Below, piece by piece: positions 25,535 through 37,654 of a stretch of DNA of 64,000 nucleotides. This DNA is from Sphagnum compactum (lineage: Eukaryota; Bryophyta; Sphagnopsida; Sphagnales). The translations under genes and the position numbers were made by a program. How positions within the stretch are numbered: the first letter of the stretch is position 1; the number at the start of each line of letters is the position of its first letter. The notes beneath the pieces are model-generated. The model ran no database searches. It worked only from the letters and a program-made list of their open reading frames with translations, and was not told the DNA's origin. Location: NCBI GenBank assembly GCA_965153455.1, contig OZ234497.1, forward strand, positions 930,001 to 994,000, in the 5' to 3' direction.

Positions 25535-27435
25535 TACACCAGTCATGGACTACAAATCTTAGTGTAATCAAATAAACAAATCTAGTATTTGAGGGCACCT
25601 ATTGTTGATTCTATTACTCAGTGATTGGGTGCACTCAACTATGAAGGAGCCACTTTGATTGGCCCATCATCAATATTTTTGAAATTTTGGGCAGACCCCA
25701 TTAGAAGCGCCTCTGCGACCCCCATTCCTCAAAATAGCAGCATAGTGGCTCACATGGAGCACAATTTTTACTTTATATATATGTACAGATATATACATAT
25801 ATATATATATATATATGACATCAACCTTGGTATGGGCTAAAATCAGAGGAGAAAACCACCAGAAGACAAGAGAAGAGGTTGCTATTCTACTACAACTACA
25901 TAAATGTAAAGCATCTAAATATACTTTCGTGGTCAGGTTCTGAGCCAGACACACACCTGTGCAGTGGTACACGAGAAGCCCGTTCCATTTGTTGTCTGAA
26001 AAGCCTGCTGGAGAATTTATGTCAAGCTTGATGATTTTGAGCGCGTTTTTAGTACGGGACTTGAGGACCCACGTTTTTATCTTCAACTAGATAATTATAG
26101 TGCACTTGAAGTCATGTGTGTTGGCGAAGGGAGGGATGATTAGCTGAAGATTTCAACAACACAACTTTTAGCCTAGTGATCTTTGCACGATCAGCAGTGA
26201 TGCAACAGAAGTCGCTTGCATTCATCTTCTGCAGAGGCGATGCTGGCGAGTTCCGTCTCGCGGTGGAACTTAACGTCAAGTCTGAGAAAGGGTACACAAG
26301 CCCTGGTACAGAAACTGGACAACCACCCATTCTTCCGACAACCATACAATGCAGTATTAGTCATGCTTGTCAGATCATAAATGATGTGGGTATGGGGTTA
26401 GGTGAGGTTACATGTTCTGTGCAAGCTCCTGTTGTGTGCCAGAAACGCTCAGGGCTGCTCCAGCGCACGGGAACCCACTTGCATCCATCCATGCTGGAGG
26501 AGCCTGCTGGCAGCATTCATGGAATGCTATACGTACTAGACAACTTTGGAGGGTTCATTGATTCCTACCAATTTTGACAATGCAAGAAAGTGAAACTTGA
26601 ATCTAAATTCAAGTAACTTAGGGCTGTAAAAAAAATTATGAATGTATGAGATGATATTGTGAAAATGGAAAAGGAACGTGAGGAGTCCAACTTTTGCAAT
26701 GTACTGTGGAGTTTCAACATTTTCAAATAATTTTATTTGCCAATTTTATTTGTATTTTCTGAACTTTGAGAAACGCATTCTTTCACTTTAAACACAATTG
26801 CACATATTGGAACACATTTTGGATGGGGACATAATTGTCCCATTAGGGTATTAAAGTTCGTTCTCAAATTAGAGGGACTAAGCTTTCGAAAAATTCTAGA
26901 ATGGAAAAGAACATCCTATATGAAAAGAAATTTTTAAAGATTTGTCCACAATGGTGTTTTTTGGGGGGGTTGGAAGAAAACCATTATTTCTGGCCATGAA
27001 AGACCTGGGAACCTGGGAAACTTTCTGGTCATGAAAGAATTGGGAAAGAAGCTGCATTTGATCAAATGTTTTGCGAATGGACTCTTTGTTTTTTCTTACA
27101 ACCACGCGTATAAAATGTAAGAACTGCCTTGATAATTGCCAAATCTGGTTTTCAAAAGGCTTTCAAAAACTGGCCTGGTTCTCTCTAGAAAAAATGAAAA
27201 ATTTCAAAGACTAAGGCAGGGAATCAAATTATTATTATTATTTTTATAGACTGATTATCATAAATTTGAAAATAAGTGGTTATCTAAAGGGCTTCTCACA
27301 AATTGGTTATGATTTTTATTTAAATAATAAAATTCGTTGTCAAAACAATATAGACTAATCTAGGTTCTAATTTCTATAATCTTGATTGAGAAATCTTCTT
27401 CTTTGATTCTCAGCTTCTCATTCTATATGCAATAC
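25535..27435 (+). repeat. Repeat A, copy 2 (inverted partner of 3030-5752)
   Basis: Reverse complement of the copy at 3030-5752 without the Helitron-like insertion. A TA-rich microsatellite at 25775-25815 marks the empty insertion site. It lies just beyond the left B copy, and a fragment of the same A end (37655-37790) lies just beyond the right B copy, suggesting that A and B travelled together. Confidence 0.8.
25860..26577 (+). pseudogene. Unrecognised coding-like fragment inside repeat A (copy 2)
   Basis: This is the counterpart of 4593-3861. The best open part, 26176-26577, contains SAVMQQKSLAFIFC, GEFRLAVELNVKSEKGYTSPG and GEVTCSVQAPVVCQ. It is slightly more open than copy 1, joining two of the three pieces in one frame. 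The upstream piece, with PVQWYTRSPFHLLS, is in another frame. No start codon, splice structure or family can be defended. Confidence 0.45.
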
Positions 27436-27636
27436 TGGGATCTCTGCCCCTATGGTAAATATCCTTTAGGGCCATTCAGATTGAAAAGTTTGGAGCAGGG
27501 AAAACATCTAACCATTAGATTATAAGCTTGCCAGAACTGCAAGTTCTGAGCACAAAATAAAAATGGTTGGGTAGGTATGCAAGTTTTACTTTTTCAGCCC
27601 CCTTTTATTTTGTCCTTCTCGGAAATGGAATGCTAA

Positions 27637-28374
27637 GAGCATCTCCAGACTCGACCCCAAACCTGTACACAACTCCTTTATTTTAAAATAGAAAGTGTTT
27701 AATGATCACTGTCACTACCCACAAACAAGTCCCTTTAAACACTCAAAGACCAATTATGTCTTCTGGCGCCTCGCTCTTAGATGTAGGTTGACTAACCGTC
27801 GTTGGTGTCAGCTGCGAAGTCAGCGTTCAGCCGACGCACTCACAGACAATCAGCTGCTCCCCAACGCCTTGCTGGAGCACGACGAAAAGGCGTTGATTGA
27901 TTTGGTAGATGGTCTGTCCTCGGGATCGGTTATATTTGTCAGCATGACGGATGACGATTTTACGGATCATGATGCGTGTCTTAGGGGCGGAACCATCGAA
28001 CGTCTCCCAAGCAATGGCGATCAAACGCAGGGCATTACGATGACACTTCTCATCGTCATCGAAATGCTTCTTGACGACGACGGCCTTGACAGCGACCAGA
28101 CTCTTTCCCGCCGCACGATCAATGAAGGTGGGCTGCAGTGGGTGTGTAATCACAAAGTCGAGGCATTTGTAATCATTTACGTCTTTACATCTGGATGATT
28201 AATAGTCATTGTCCAAATCCACAGTAGAAATAATATTTTAAAGGGGTTAAAATGACCACTGCAAAATGGACATCAATACAAGAAGGCAGCAGGATTTACC
28301 CTATATCCTGTTATGCTATCCTGCTGCAAGATTTAATGAAAAGGGGTGTTTGCAGGTGTGGGGTGGAGATGCTC
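27637..28374. mobile_element. PIF/Harbinger-type MITE with GC-rich core
   Basis: A 738-bp element starting GAGCATCTCC and ending GGAGATGCTC, flanked on both sides by TAA, the 3-bp target duplication typical of PIF/Harbinger elements. Homology of the ends extends further inward in degenerate form (CCCCAAACCTG against CAGGTGTGGGG). The core at 27780-28150 is much richer in GC and CpG than its surroundings. It holds open frames on both strands (27695-28198 plus; 28153-27827 minus) of unknown identity. It may be a captured gene fragment. Confidence 0.8.
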
Positions 28375-28377
28375 TAA

Positions 28378-29400
28378 CAGGTAACTGGAAATGGGAGACT
28401 AACTGGACATGAAAACTTATTGTTCCATAGTGTGGAGATGACAACATTGGGAAACACAGACACATCCACAATTTGCACTTTGTGAATTAGAGATTGTGAT
28501 AGGCCTAAATTTTTCATATGGAATTGATAATGGGTCTCCAATTGTATGAGAAGAGTTATATAGTTGCAAACCAACCAATTAAAATTGTTGTGCCTCAATC
28601 TAGTATGACTTTCTAAATTCTCACCTTGTATGAATAACCCAAAAACTTAACAACAATTAGATGGCCCTGTCACAGTTGTTGCTCTCTGTTTAACTGTCAA
28701 TGAAGCAAGGTAGTTTGTTTTGTTTTGTCACACTCAGATCTCCCAAACTGCAGGGATTCTTGCCATGCTCTTGGTATCTTCAATGATGAATATGGGTGCA
28801 CTAACTTGGTTTTAGACCATTTGGAACTACGGTGTGAAAGCTATTGATTAGTGAACCATTTTCTCAATGAAGGCTAAAGAAGCTCAAAACTGAAACTGAA
28901 TTGAAATTTGAGGGCGTTCTTAGTGTTGTTGGAAAGCCCTTAGCAAGTCAGATTTAATAGAGTTTATTTCACAATTTTCAGAGCTAAGCTGTAGAAGATA
29001 TTGATTTTTGAGTAGATTTTGTAGCTGGAATTCAAACAAATTGCAAAAATTGTGTTCGGAAGGAAAAATCTGTTGACCCCTCGATGTGTTCTCACTTGGG
29101 CAAACAGCACAGGCTACACTAGGCCTAGTTGCAATGGAAAGATATATAGAGCAATAAAATTATGTAGGTTATATTGTAAAGCAAATTTTTTGGTGTCATA
29201 GTCCTAAAGAGTCCAGACTCAAGTCCTAGGGAAATTAGAACCAATCTTTAAAAAACATTTTTAATCTGGCAGAAAATTTCTTAGCGAAACCAAACAAATA
29301 AAATCTGAAATATTAAACCTTGCAAACCAGCACCCCCAATTTTTTTTGGGGAGAATTTGGAAATTTTCTTTCCATAAAATATTCAATTAAGATCCAAAGT
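28378..29400. other. Intergenic, no gene seen
   Basis: No supportable coding sequence or repeat. Confidence 0.5.
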
Positions 29401-29484
29401 GTTAACTTTTAAATAAAAATGAAAATACATCTCTCCTTAAATGAAAATACATTTACTTTTTGTCCTACCACAAAAGTCAGATTT

Positions 29485-29610
29485 TTGGGAGGGCCGACCA
29501 GGCGGGTGTACGCCAGGAAAAACACGGGCAGTTGTCGGCATACGGATCAGCTCGACGCAAGCGACGCCCGCTCCTTGCGACTCGGGAGTTCAAAGACGTC
29601 CAAATTGGGA
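29485..29610. other. Short GC- and CpG-rich island
   Basis: About 125 bp rich in CG dinucleotides (GCCGACCAGGCGGGTG and following) inside AT-rich sequence. It lies upstream of the GA repeat and a candidate first exon, so it could be part of a promoter, but no core elements were identified. Confidence 0.3.
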
Positions 29611-29761
29611 CCATGATTTTTCCAAATGATTTGGGAATCACTCCACAATTATTTTCGTGTGCATTATTGTGTATCGTCACTTTTGTTGCATTTGGAGGTG
29701 GAAAGATTTGCACTTCTTTTGGATCGATCAGTTTTGCGGGTTGAGTGGTAATCGAGTTGGT

Positions 29762-29800
29762 GAGAGAGAGAGAGAGAGATAGAGAGAGAGAGAGCGAGAG
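29762..29800. repeat. (GA)n microsatellite
   Basis: Nearly pure GA run. Such runs are common in plant 5' untranslated regions, and this one lies about 170 bp before the candidate start codon at 29969. Confidence 0.9.
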
Positions 29801-29968
29801 GATCAACAGGGAAAGAGGGCTGATGGTTTTTGTTTGAGGCGAATAGAACAAGAGTTGAGAGACTTCGGTGAGTAGTTGCGGAGAGGGAAGAAACTGAGAG
29901 AGATTTTGTAAGGTGATTGTTTGAGGTGTTTTTTTGGACAGAAACTGCGGGCTTTTTCAACTGACGGA

Positions 29969-30093
29969 ATGGCGACAGTAGAGGTCCAGCATCCTTGCAC
30001 AGCCCTCGACCATGAAGGAGTCGATCTTGGGATTGTGATCGGGATGAAGGGCGAGGACAGTCCTCAAGATCTTGCTAAGGATCGCGTTGATGG
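29969..30093 (+). CDS. Candidate first coding exon, unknown gene
   Basis: An ATG in good context opens a frame beginning MATVEVQHPCTALDHEG and reaching a GATG/GTACTC donor-like site near 30093. Upstream lie a GA microsatellite and a CpG-rich stretch, as in plant gene starts. I found no matching downstream exon before the invertase and do not recognise the peptide. The minus strand is also open across the same bases (INAILSKILRTVLALHPDH), so strand is uncertain. It may be a truncated gene start or noise. Confidence 0.2.
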
Positions 30094-30219
30094 TACTCTC
30101 ACGACTGTGGTTCTTTTTTTTGGGTTATTGGTTCGTGGGCAGTTGTGGTTTTTTTGCTGGCCTATGAACTACTTGAGGTTTTTTTCCTCCCCCTCCTTTA
30201 AAATGGCTTTGCAGAAATG

Positions 30220-31130
30220 ACTCTAGATTACTCATCCCACAAATCCTACACAACTATGGACTTTGAATCAATGTAGCATGTGTTGCTAGGAGCTTACCCA
30301 ACATGCCTGAATGCTTGCCATTGTCAAGTTCCTCAATCTTCTGAACTAAAACATGAGGAATTAGCATGCTAGTTACGAGCCATTTAAGCTAATCATGGTG
30401 CATTGGCTTACAAATCACCAGAGAATCCTGAACTTGGTCATTTTGTATAACTTACACTGCAATGTGTGAAGAGCTTGAGCAGCAAGGCTACTGTTTTTCC
30501 TTTCTTCATCTGTGCTGCTTTTCTTGTTAATTGGTGAGATGGTCAGAAATATTATGAGCGTGAGACTAAGAAGTTGATTAGGGTAAATGCTTTGATTGAA
30601 GTTAGATTTTCAGGGTGGGCTTGCAGACAGATTTCCTTTGTACTGAGAGTAGGGATTGACTCAGAAAACAGGTTATGAAGCACTTAATATTTGGGTACTG
30701 GAGATGAGAGTCAGTAAACTGAGTGTCCCAATTCCATTCAAGAGAGGGCCAAGTGTATATTAGGGTTTGAATCCATCTGCTTAAAAATTCTGTTGCTTTA
30801 ACATTTCCAGTTTCATGGATCAGATTACTCTGCAATGAATTGTGATCACTGCTGAAGGAAGTGTGAGAGATTTCTGTAACAAGTCAACACTGGACTTGTG
30901 GGTTGACAGGATATGCATTGGCATTTGATATGGTAGCAACTGAGCCTCAAGCTGCTGCCAAGGTAGACAAAGAAAATGAATGTCTTTGAGGAAGAGAGAA
31001 GAAAGGGTGTTCTGTTGAAGATTCATGCAAACAGGATATTTATCCATTTCAGCTAGTAGCCACTCTGAATCAACAATGTGGTCTATGTTTTGTATTACTC
31101 AAGTCTTCCCATCCCTTCACCTGCTTTCCT
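30220..31130. other. Region upstream of the invertase, nothing firm
   Basis: No TATA-like core element can be defended. Two minus-strand open frames (30602-30835, 30820-31047) have no recognisable features. Confidence 0.4.
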
Positions 31131-34100
31131 ATGGTGTCACACACATTTTCTTATGCATATTTCTTCAATGTGCTTGCCTCTACAAATGTCCAGGCTAGTG
31201 ATGTCCTGCAGCATCCACACAAGCAGCTGTACAGGACAGCATTTCATTACCAGCCTGCAAGAACTGGATGAATGGTAAGCCAACATGCTCTGTGGCCTTG
31301 GGGGATGATGTGAAGTATGCACCCCTGATCTACAATTTGTGGACGAATTTCTCTGCTTGTTAGAAATTGTTGAAAGTAATTTGTGTTTGGTATGTGGCAT
31401 GTGGGTGGTTGAATTTGCAATTGCTTCAGATCTGCAGATCCTAATGGTAAGTTTCCAAACCCCTCCAGAACCCAATGCTCCTGCCTTTTGTCTTGCTTTG
31501 AATCTTTATCCCCAAAAATCAGAATCTGCATTTAAAATCTTCCAATCTAACAGTTTACACTGTCATAACACAAAGTGGGATACCCCAAACAATTTTCTAG
31601 TTTGGGTACATGGTATCACATCTGGGGTCTTCTTTTTTTCAGTTTTATTTTGTGAATGTTGAAGGATTATGACCTGCATGGTAGTGCAGAATATTCTAGA
31701 AAGTTTGTGAGATTTTTGAGTAAAGTTGGATCTCTTTCAAAAAATATTCAATTTTTTTCGTTTTGTGTTTTTGCAGCTCCCCTGTACTACAAGGAATACT
31801 ACCATTTGTTCTACCAGTACAATCCTCATGGACCAGTGTGGGGCAACCTGATGTGGGCCCATGCTGTCTCCAAAGATCTTGTTCACTGGCTCTATTTGGA
31901 AGATGTCTTGAAGCCTGACCAGTGGTATGATGTCATGGGAGTGTGGTCAGGTTCAGCTACTATCGATCCTGATGACATCCCCTTCATTCTTTATACAGGT
32001 CAGCTCAAGCCTAATTTTTGGTGATCTATTGGTTCCTAGGATTTTCCCTTCTGCACTATAGTGGATAACAGCCGATATTTTTGTCTTTGATGAAAAAACA
32101 TTTTCTCAAGTTCTGGGGCCTCCTCTTTTCTTGTATTCTTTGCAAAAGTTAATGAACTCCTTCGATCACACCTTTTTGTACATTAATTAGGTTGTTGCCC
32201 TCTTGCCTTAGGCTAATATTGTTTTGGAGTAGGCCACATGGGTCTCTTGCAAGCAGTCATAACTGTAAATCCACAACATGTGCTTGCAAGGTATGATTTG
32301 CCATTGTGCTTATCCCTATAAAAATGACTCTGTGGTGTTAACTGGATCAGGTTTGATTGAGCACACACATGAGCAGGTGCAATCCATGGCAGTGCCTGCA
32401 GACCCCTCAGACCCACTCCTGAGAGAGTGGGTCAAAGTGCCCCATAATCCTATCCTCAAACGTCCTCCATCTGTTGGTTTGCACGACTTTAGGGATCCAT
32501 CAACTGCCTGGCAGCAGTCAGATGGCATTTGGATTTTCACAGTGGGTGCAAAGGTAGGGGATATTGGACTTGCCCTGCAGTACAGAAGCACAGATCTGAA
32601 GAATTGGGAGTTTTTGGAAGAGAAGCTCTTGCATTCAGGGCCTGCGGTTGGAATGTGGGAGTATGTTGATTTCTTCCCGGTAGATTATGATACACCAACC
32701 CATTCGGATACTCAGAAATATGTCTTCAAAATAAGCCTCTATGATGTGCACATCGAATACTATACAATAGGCACATATGATGAAGCTGCTCACAAGTTTA
32801 TCCCTGACCATCAAGAGCTTGATATTGGGATTCGATTCCACTTAGACCATGGCAAATATTATGCCTCCAAATCATTTTTTGACCCTGTGAAGAAAAGGCG
32901 TATTATGTGGGCATGGGTGCCTGAATCCTGCACACAAGAAATGGACCTTCAGAAGGGTTGGTCATCTCTTCAGGTAAGTTGTTTATCCCCCCTATGTGCT
33001 CTTTTGAGTTGCAGCACTTAAGAATTGGAAAATGTGAGTTGGGTGAGATTTTAGGGGTTTCTCACCAATGTCCTATTTTCCACTTTTGCAGGGAATACCA
33101 AGGACAATTGGATTGGACAGCAAGACAGGCGTAAACCTCATCCAGTGGCCAATTGAGGAAATTGAGTCTTTGAGGGGTCACAAGTTGTCCCAGACAGTTG
33201 TGAAGCTGGATGCAGGTGCTGTTGTGAAAGTCCAGGGTGCTGCAGGCAATCAGGTGAGCAAAAAGATTTTCACATTGAAGGGATTTTCACACTCCAACAG
33301 CATGGTCAAGTGTGCTGTAAGCTTCATGGTTCTCAGGGAAAATGATTGTGAAAGCGCTTGCAATTGGATTGGAGGTGGATTTTTGCTGTTCAAAGTTATA
33401 ACAATCATTGTCTGTTGATTGCATGGAGCATGTGCAGTTGGATGTGGAGGTAGTTTTTGAGTACCCGGATGTATCAAATGTGGAGTTTACAGATGAAGCC
33501 AAACTTGATGATGCATTCAATTGCAGTCAGGGTGGGTATGAACATCGTGGCATCTTTGGGCCTTTTGGCCTACTTGTCTTAACAGATAAGAACTTCCAGG
33601 AACAAACAGCTGTGTATTTTTACATTGCACATTCAACTGATGGTAAATGAACCACAAGGTTTTGCAACGACCAGAGCAGGTATGATAAAAGTCTAAGAAA
33701 AGATACTTCGTACTACTTTTTTGTATCAGAAAAGTGTTAAGATTCTTGCAGCTAAACGTAATGTATCTATCCTTGCAACTAAGTTTTACTTTGAAATTGA
33801 AGATAAAAAATTTGATTTGGGCACTGGTATTGTGCAGATCATCTTGGCTACCTGATGTTGAGAAGCCAGTATATGGCAGTTATGTGACAGTTTTACCAAG
33901 AGAAGATTTTCTTGCACTCCGTGTCCTTGTGAGATTCTCCTCCCACAAATGCTGAGAATGAAACATATTTCATGGGGTTGTACAATTATAGACAGGATTT
34001 CTGGATGGAGTCTAAGATACTTGCACTAGTGCAAGCTATTTACTTTCATTTGTCAATTTGGTGGGGTATCATAGTGCCCAACCAAAATGGCTGTCATTGT

Positions 34101-34508
34101 TTCCCTCTCGATACAGGAAATTCACATAGCTATAAGAATAGGAGACAATGGATGAAAGCCATGAAAGGGTTTGTTTTCATTGAAGTTTGTTTGTTATTTC
34201 ATAGATGTAGTGTAGCTTCTGTGAATCCCAAATATCTGTCTTTCATTTTATCATATTCTAATAGAAACTGTTTTTGTGTTTAGGTGGACCGATCTATAGT
34301 GGAAAGTTTTGTGCAACATGGGCGTATGGTAGTCACCTCACGGGTATATCCAAGTGTGGCTGTTGATGACCTAGCAAACCTCTATCTCTTCAACAATGGA
34401 ATGACACCCATCACAGTGCGGAGCATTGATGCCTATCCTATGAAACCTGCTGTACTCAGTGCAGTCAGTTCAGAGATTCCCTACCCTTTTTCCAGAACGT
34501 TACTCTAG
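31131..34508 (+). pseudogene. Acid invertase (beta-fructofuranosidase, GH32), eight exons, disabled
   Basis: Exons as read: 31131-31274, 31438-31446, 31777-31998, 32351-32973, 33092-33253, 33438-33679, 33838-33928, 34284-34508; all introns are GT-AG and phases agree. The summed length is about 573 codons, normal for a plant cell-wall or vacuolar acid invertase, which splits sucrose. The first exon starts with a hydrophobic signal-like segment and contains QLYRTAFHYQP then NWMN. The mini-exon supplies DPN, completing the nucleophile motif. Other blocks are [19 protein letters not shown] (stabiliser), WEYVDFFPV (acid/base Glu, but Tyr where the family has Cys), CNDQSR and DRSIVESF. Two lesions break it: one base is missing between CAGCCT and AAGAAC at about 31257, and a TGA interrupts exon 6 at 33648. 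The rest is well conserved, so inactivation is recent, or one lesion could be an assembly error. Confidence 0.85.
31438..31446 (+). other. 9-nt mini-exon of the invertase
   Basis: ATCCTAATG between CTGCAG and GTAAGT. With the G that ends exon 1 it encodes Asp-Pro-Asn of the catalytic NDPN motif. A 9-nt exon at this place is a hallmark of plant acid invertase genes. Confidence 0.93.
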
Positions 34509-36268
34509 TCTGCAGACATGGTCACAAATTGCACCTAAATGACGTTCTCAAAAGGTTAGTTTTGTTGTGTTGGAGGTTTTCTTTGGAGGCTAGTAACTAG
34601 GATGCTGGTCATATCTCCATTGTTGGCATCAATAAGTATATTAAGATGGTAACACTTCATTTCAGTGTTGCTAATATAGTCCCATGGTGGTGCAACATGC
34701 TTGTTCCATGTGTAGTAGACTAACCATTATCTCTAGATGTGTGCATGACATGTTACTACTTAGTAAATCACGCTAAACATTAATATGAACTTCCTGTGAG
34801 ATTACAAGGTGATGAGAATTGCATATGTGCAAACCTGACATTTGTACACAAAATGAAAACATGCTGCATTTGATACTTGTTGGTTGCACTTGCAAATTAT
34901 GCAAGTACCATTGCTCTGTTTTAGGGATTGTGAGGTGGAAATTGAAGTGGTGGCTTTTTCAGAATCCTTTCAGTATGTGTATAGTTGCTAATAGTTGTGT
35001 ACATGTCAATATTGTCACTCATAAAGTTATGGCATGGTTTGCAGTCATGAAGTTGTGCATGTGACTCCTTCATGCATTTTAGGACTGATTGAAGGTCTCA
35101 CAATATGCTCCATATGATCCAATTGTAACTCATGCAAAATATGAGTTTTGCAAATGTTTTGCAAAGTGGAATATACATGTTCATTATAGTAACATGGCAG
35201 AATAGAAGCCATTATTCAGTACATAACTATATCAGTTCTTAGAAGAAAACATTGAAGTTTATGAAGGCAAATGGAATGGATTTGACCCCCAAGGGAACTG
35301 CATTTGGAAATATAACCTCTGAAAAGAAGAGAAAATTAATTCACATTTTTGGGGTTTCTGCTACATGTTATGATATTGTGAATCGACATCTTTCACTGGA
35401 TTATAGATCAAGCTGATGTTTAACATTTTTTCATAAGAAGATAAACAAGGAATGAAGTCATAGTTGGAGTTTCATCTTGACATAAACAAAACAAAATTGA
35501 ATTATCTTAAAGTCAGTAAGAATATTTCAGGGTGAAGGGGTGCATGTGGCTGGATGTTGAGATGTGATAGATGGGTTTATCTTTCTTTAGATGTCTAGTT
35601 GCATGTTTGATTGATAGGAAATCACTAAGCTTGAGTGTGGGACCTAAGTACGCAGTAGGGCTGTTGTAATTGAAAGTCCCTAAACCTCATCTGAAGCTTA
35701 TTCTGTTGAAACAGGAAGGGCTCATTTTCAGTAATATAAGTGCTAGGAGATTTTATTGTTGTCTCAAAGCTTGCAATAAACATAGTTTTGGTTGACATAG
35801 TAACCTTAGTTATTCATCACATATCAAACATTTTGGTTTGTAATTTTGACTTGTAAATGGACATCTCGGGAAGTGGTGTGTGGGTGTTTAGGTAGTGAGA
35901 CTTTGGTGGACGTTTGGTTGTTCTCTGATTCATGGGAACAGTTAGAAGTTCTATGGAGACTTGTATATGAACAATCATGGAGCAACTTGGTGCATCAGGT
36001 ATCCATCTTTCACAAACACAAGACTCAATGAAGTCATGGGAGGTTTGTACCAATTGTTACAGAAAAGGAGGGAATTGTTATTAAATGAGAGAAGTTAGGT
36101 ATTGGGTTAGTATTGAAGGAATTAGCTTGGATGTCTCTACTGAATTTTCACAAGTACGCATAGGGAGAGTACATCTTTGTAAGATATAAGACAGCTTTAG
36201 CAATGTTAGTTTTGAAGCATGGAGAATGTAGTATGTGTGACTAGTCTACTGGACTTGAATGTGGCCAA
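34509..36268. other. 3' flank of invertase and intergenic sequence
   Basis: No gene recognised. Short open frames here show no domains. Confidence 0.45.
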
Positions 36269-36269
36269 T

Positions 36270-36657
36270 TAGGGCCACAGTGAACCGGCACCCACAGCAC
36301 ACCATCCACTGGATGCCTGTTATTAGTCAGTTGTGGATGAACCTCAACCAAGTCAATATTTGGTTTCACCTTGGTAACCAATTCTGTAGGAAGTAGGCCT
36401 CATATATAGGTAGATAGGTAAGAAAATAGGTAACTACTAGATAATTAGATGGTTTATGCATAGGTGAGGGCTGTTTTTACTACCTGCCTACTAATAACAC
36501 ACAAGCAGGTTGTTAGTAGCTAGGTAGAGAAAAAAAAAACAACTGCCACTAACCACCATGGTTAGCCAGGGAACTGGAACCCAACAGAAAACTGTTTCCT
36601 GACCACTTACCATTCATCCTTCATGGTGCACAAGTGGGTGCTGGTTCACAGTGGCCT
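36270..36657. mobile_element. MITE-like element with GGCCACAGTGAACC ends
   Basis: The left end reads AGGGCCACAGTGAACCGGCA and the right end is its near-complement (GTGCTGGTTCACAGTGGCCT), separated by about 340 bp with a TAGGTA-rich middle. Target duplications are unclear. A single end of the same family occurs at 45504-45540. No coding capacity. Confidence 0.6.
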
Positions 36658-37084
36658 CAAATGAGGAGGTAAATTTTAACCGACAGGTGATCATAAATGT
36701 GTAGACCAGAAGGTAGTCAGTGGTGATCCTCAGGTCTGAAAGTACCTGTAAGGTGCTCCTTGTAGCCTTTGCATCTTGAGGAGGCACTATTCCTTGTCTA
36801 AGGTGCCCTCCTATAATATTAAATACAGTCCAGGTTTTGGAGTGTTATACATAGTTTTCTTCTTTCTGTGGTTCAAAGTCTTTTCAGCATTCAAGTTCAT
36901 TGGGGATTTGGGAGTGAATGGGGGTAAGTTCTAGACTTTTCTACATGCATTGCTCCTACTTCTAGAAAAAAGTACCTTGTGTATCCTACTCCAAGGCCAG
37001 CTTTGGCAAGAAAAAAAGGTTTGGGAGAGTTCCTAAAGCTTGAACACTTGACAGTACATGTTTTTGGTAAACAAGTAATTATTC

Positions 37085-37490
37085 AATGAAATTTCCAAAA
37101 TTATTGGTCACCAATTTTGGAAATAGAAATTTCATGCCAATGGGAAGGGTCAGCATGCACTCAAAGTGCCTTGATTTTTTCTTTCAAGTTTTTCTGGGCA
37201 GGGGGAGGGAGGGGGGAGACGATTTTTTTCATTTTTCCTTTGTTCCCATCATGTTCCCATCAAGTTCCCATTGGGTTCCCAATTTGTTCCCCAAGAGTGT
37301 TTTATGTCTGCAAAATTCTGCCCCTACATTAGCGTAGGTGAAAAATGGTGACAAAACAGTTTTGAAAAGAGAAATTTCATGCAGCCAATGGGAAGGCTCA
37401 GCATACACTCATGAACGATTCAATTTATTTTTTTCTTTGTGGTGGGGGGGGGGGGGGGGGGGAGGGGGGGACAGGGACTTTTTGTTTTTT
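37085..37490. repeat. Direct duplication with G-rich tract
   Basis: The segment with GAAATTTCATGC, CAATGGGAAGG and TCAGCAT..CACTC occurs at about 37125-37170 and again near 37370-37415, about 250 bp apart. Each is followed by a G-rich run, the second (37443-37471) almost pure G, then similar TTCCCATCA-rich sequence. The G runs could form quadruplexes. Confidence 0.7.
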
Positions 37491-37654
37491 CCCTGGTTCT
37501 CGAAGTGTTCTCATCATGTTTCCATCAAGTTCTCAACGTGTTCCCAGATGCATTCCCAACTTTGTTCCCAATAGCACCTGGGTTTTATGCCATATAGTTT
37601 GCCCAAAGTTGAACTCCCTTTAATATAAACTAACAAGGTAAAGTCTAGGGGTGC

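Noticed and set aside
29477-29960. Ser/Leu-rich minus-strand open frames with a signal-like segment
   Set aside because: The Leu-Ser run is the GA microsatellite read on the other strand.
31461-31480. AACCCAATGCTCC as the invertase mini-exon
   Set aside because: It lacks a GT donor; ATCCTAATG at 31438-31446 has proper AG and GTAAGT borders and correct phase.
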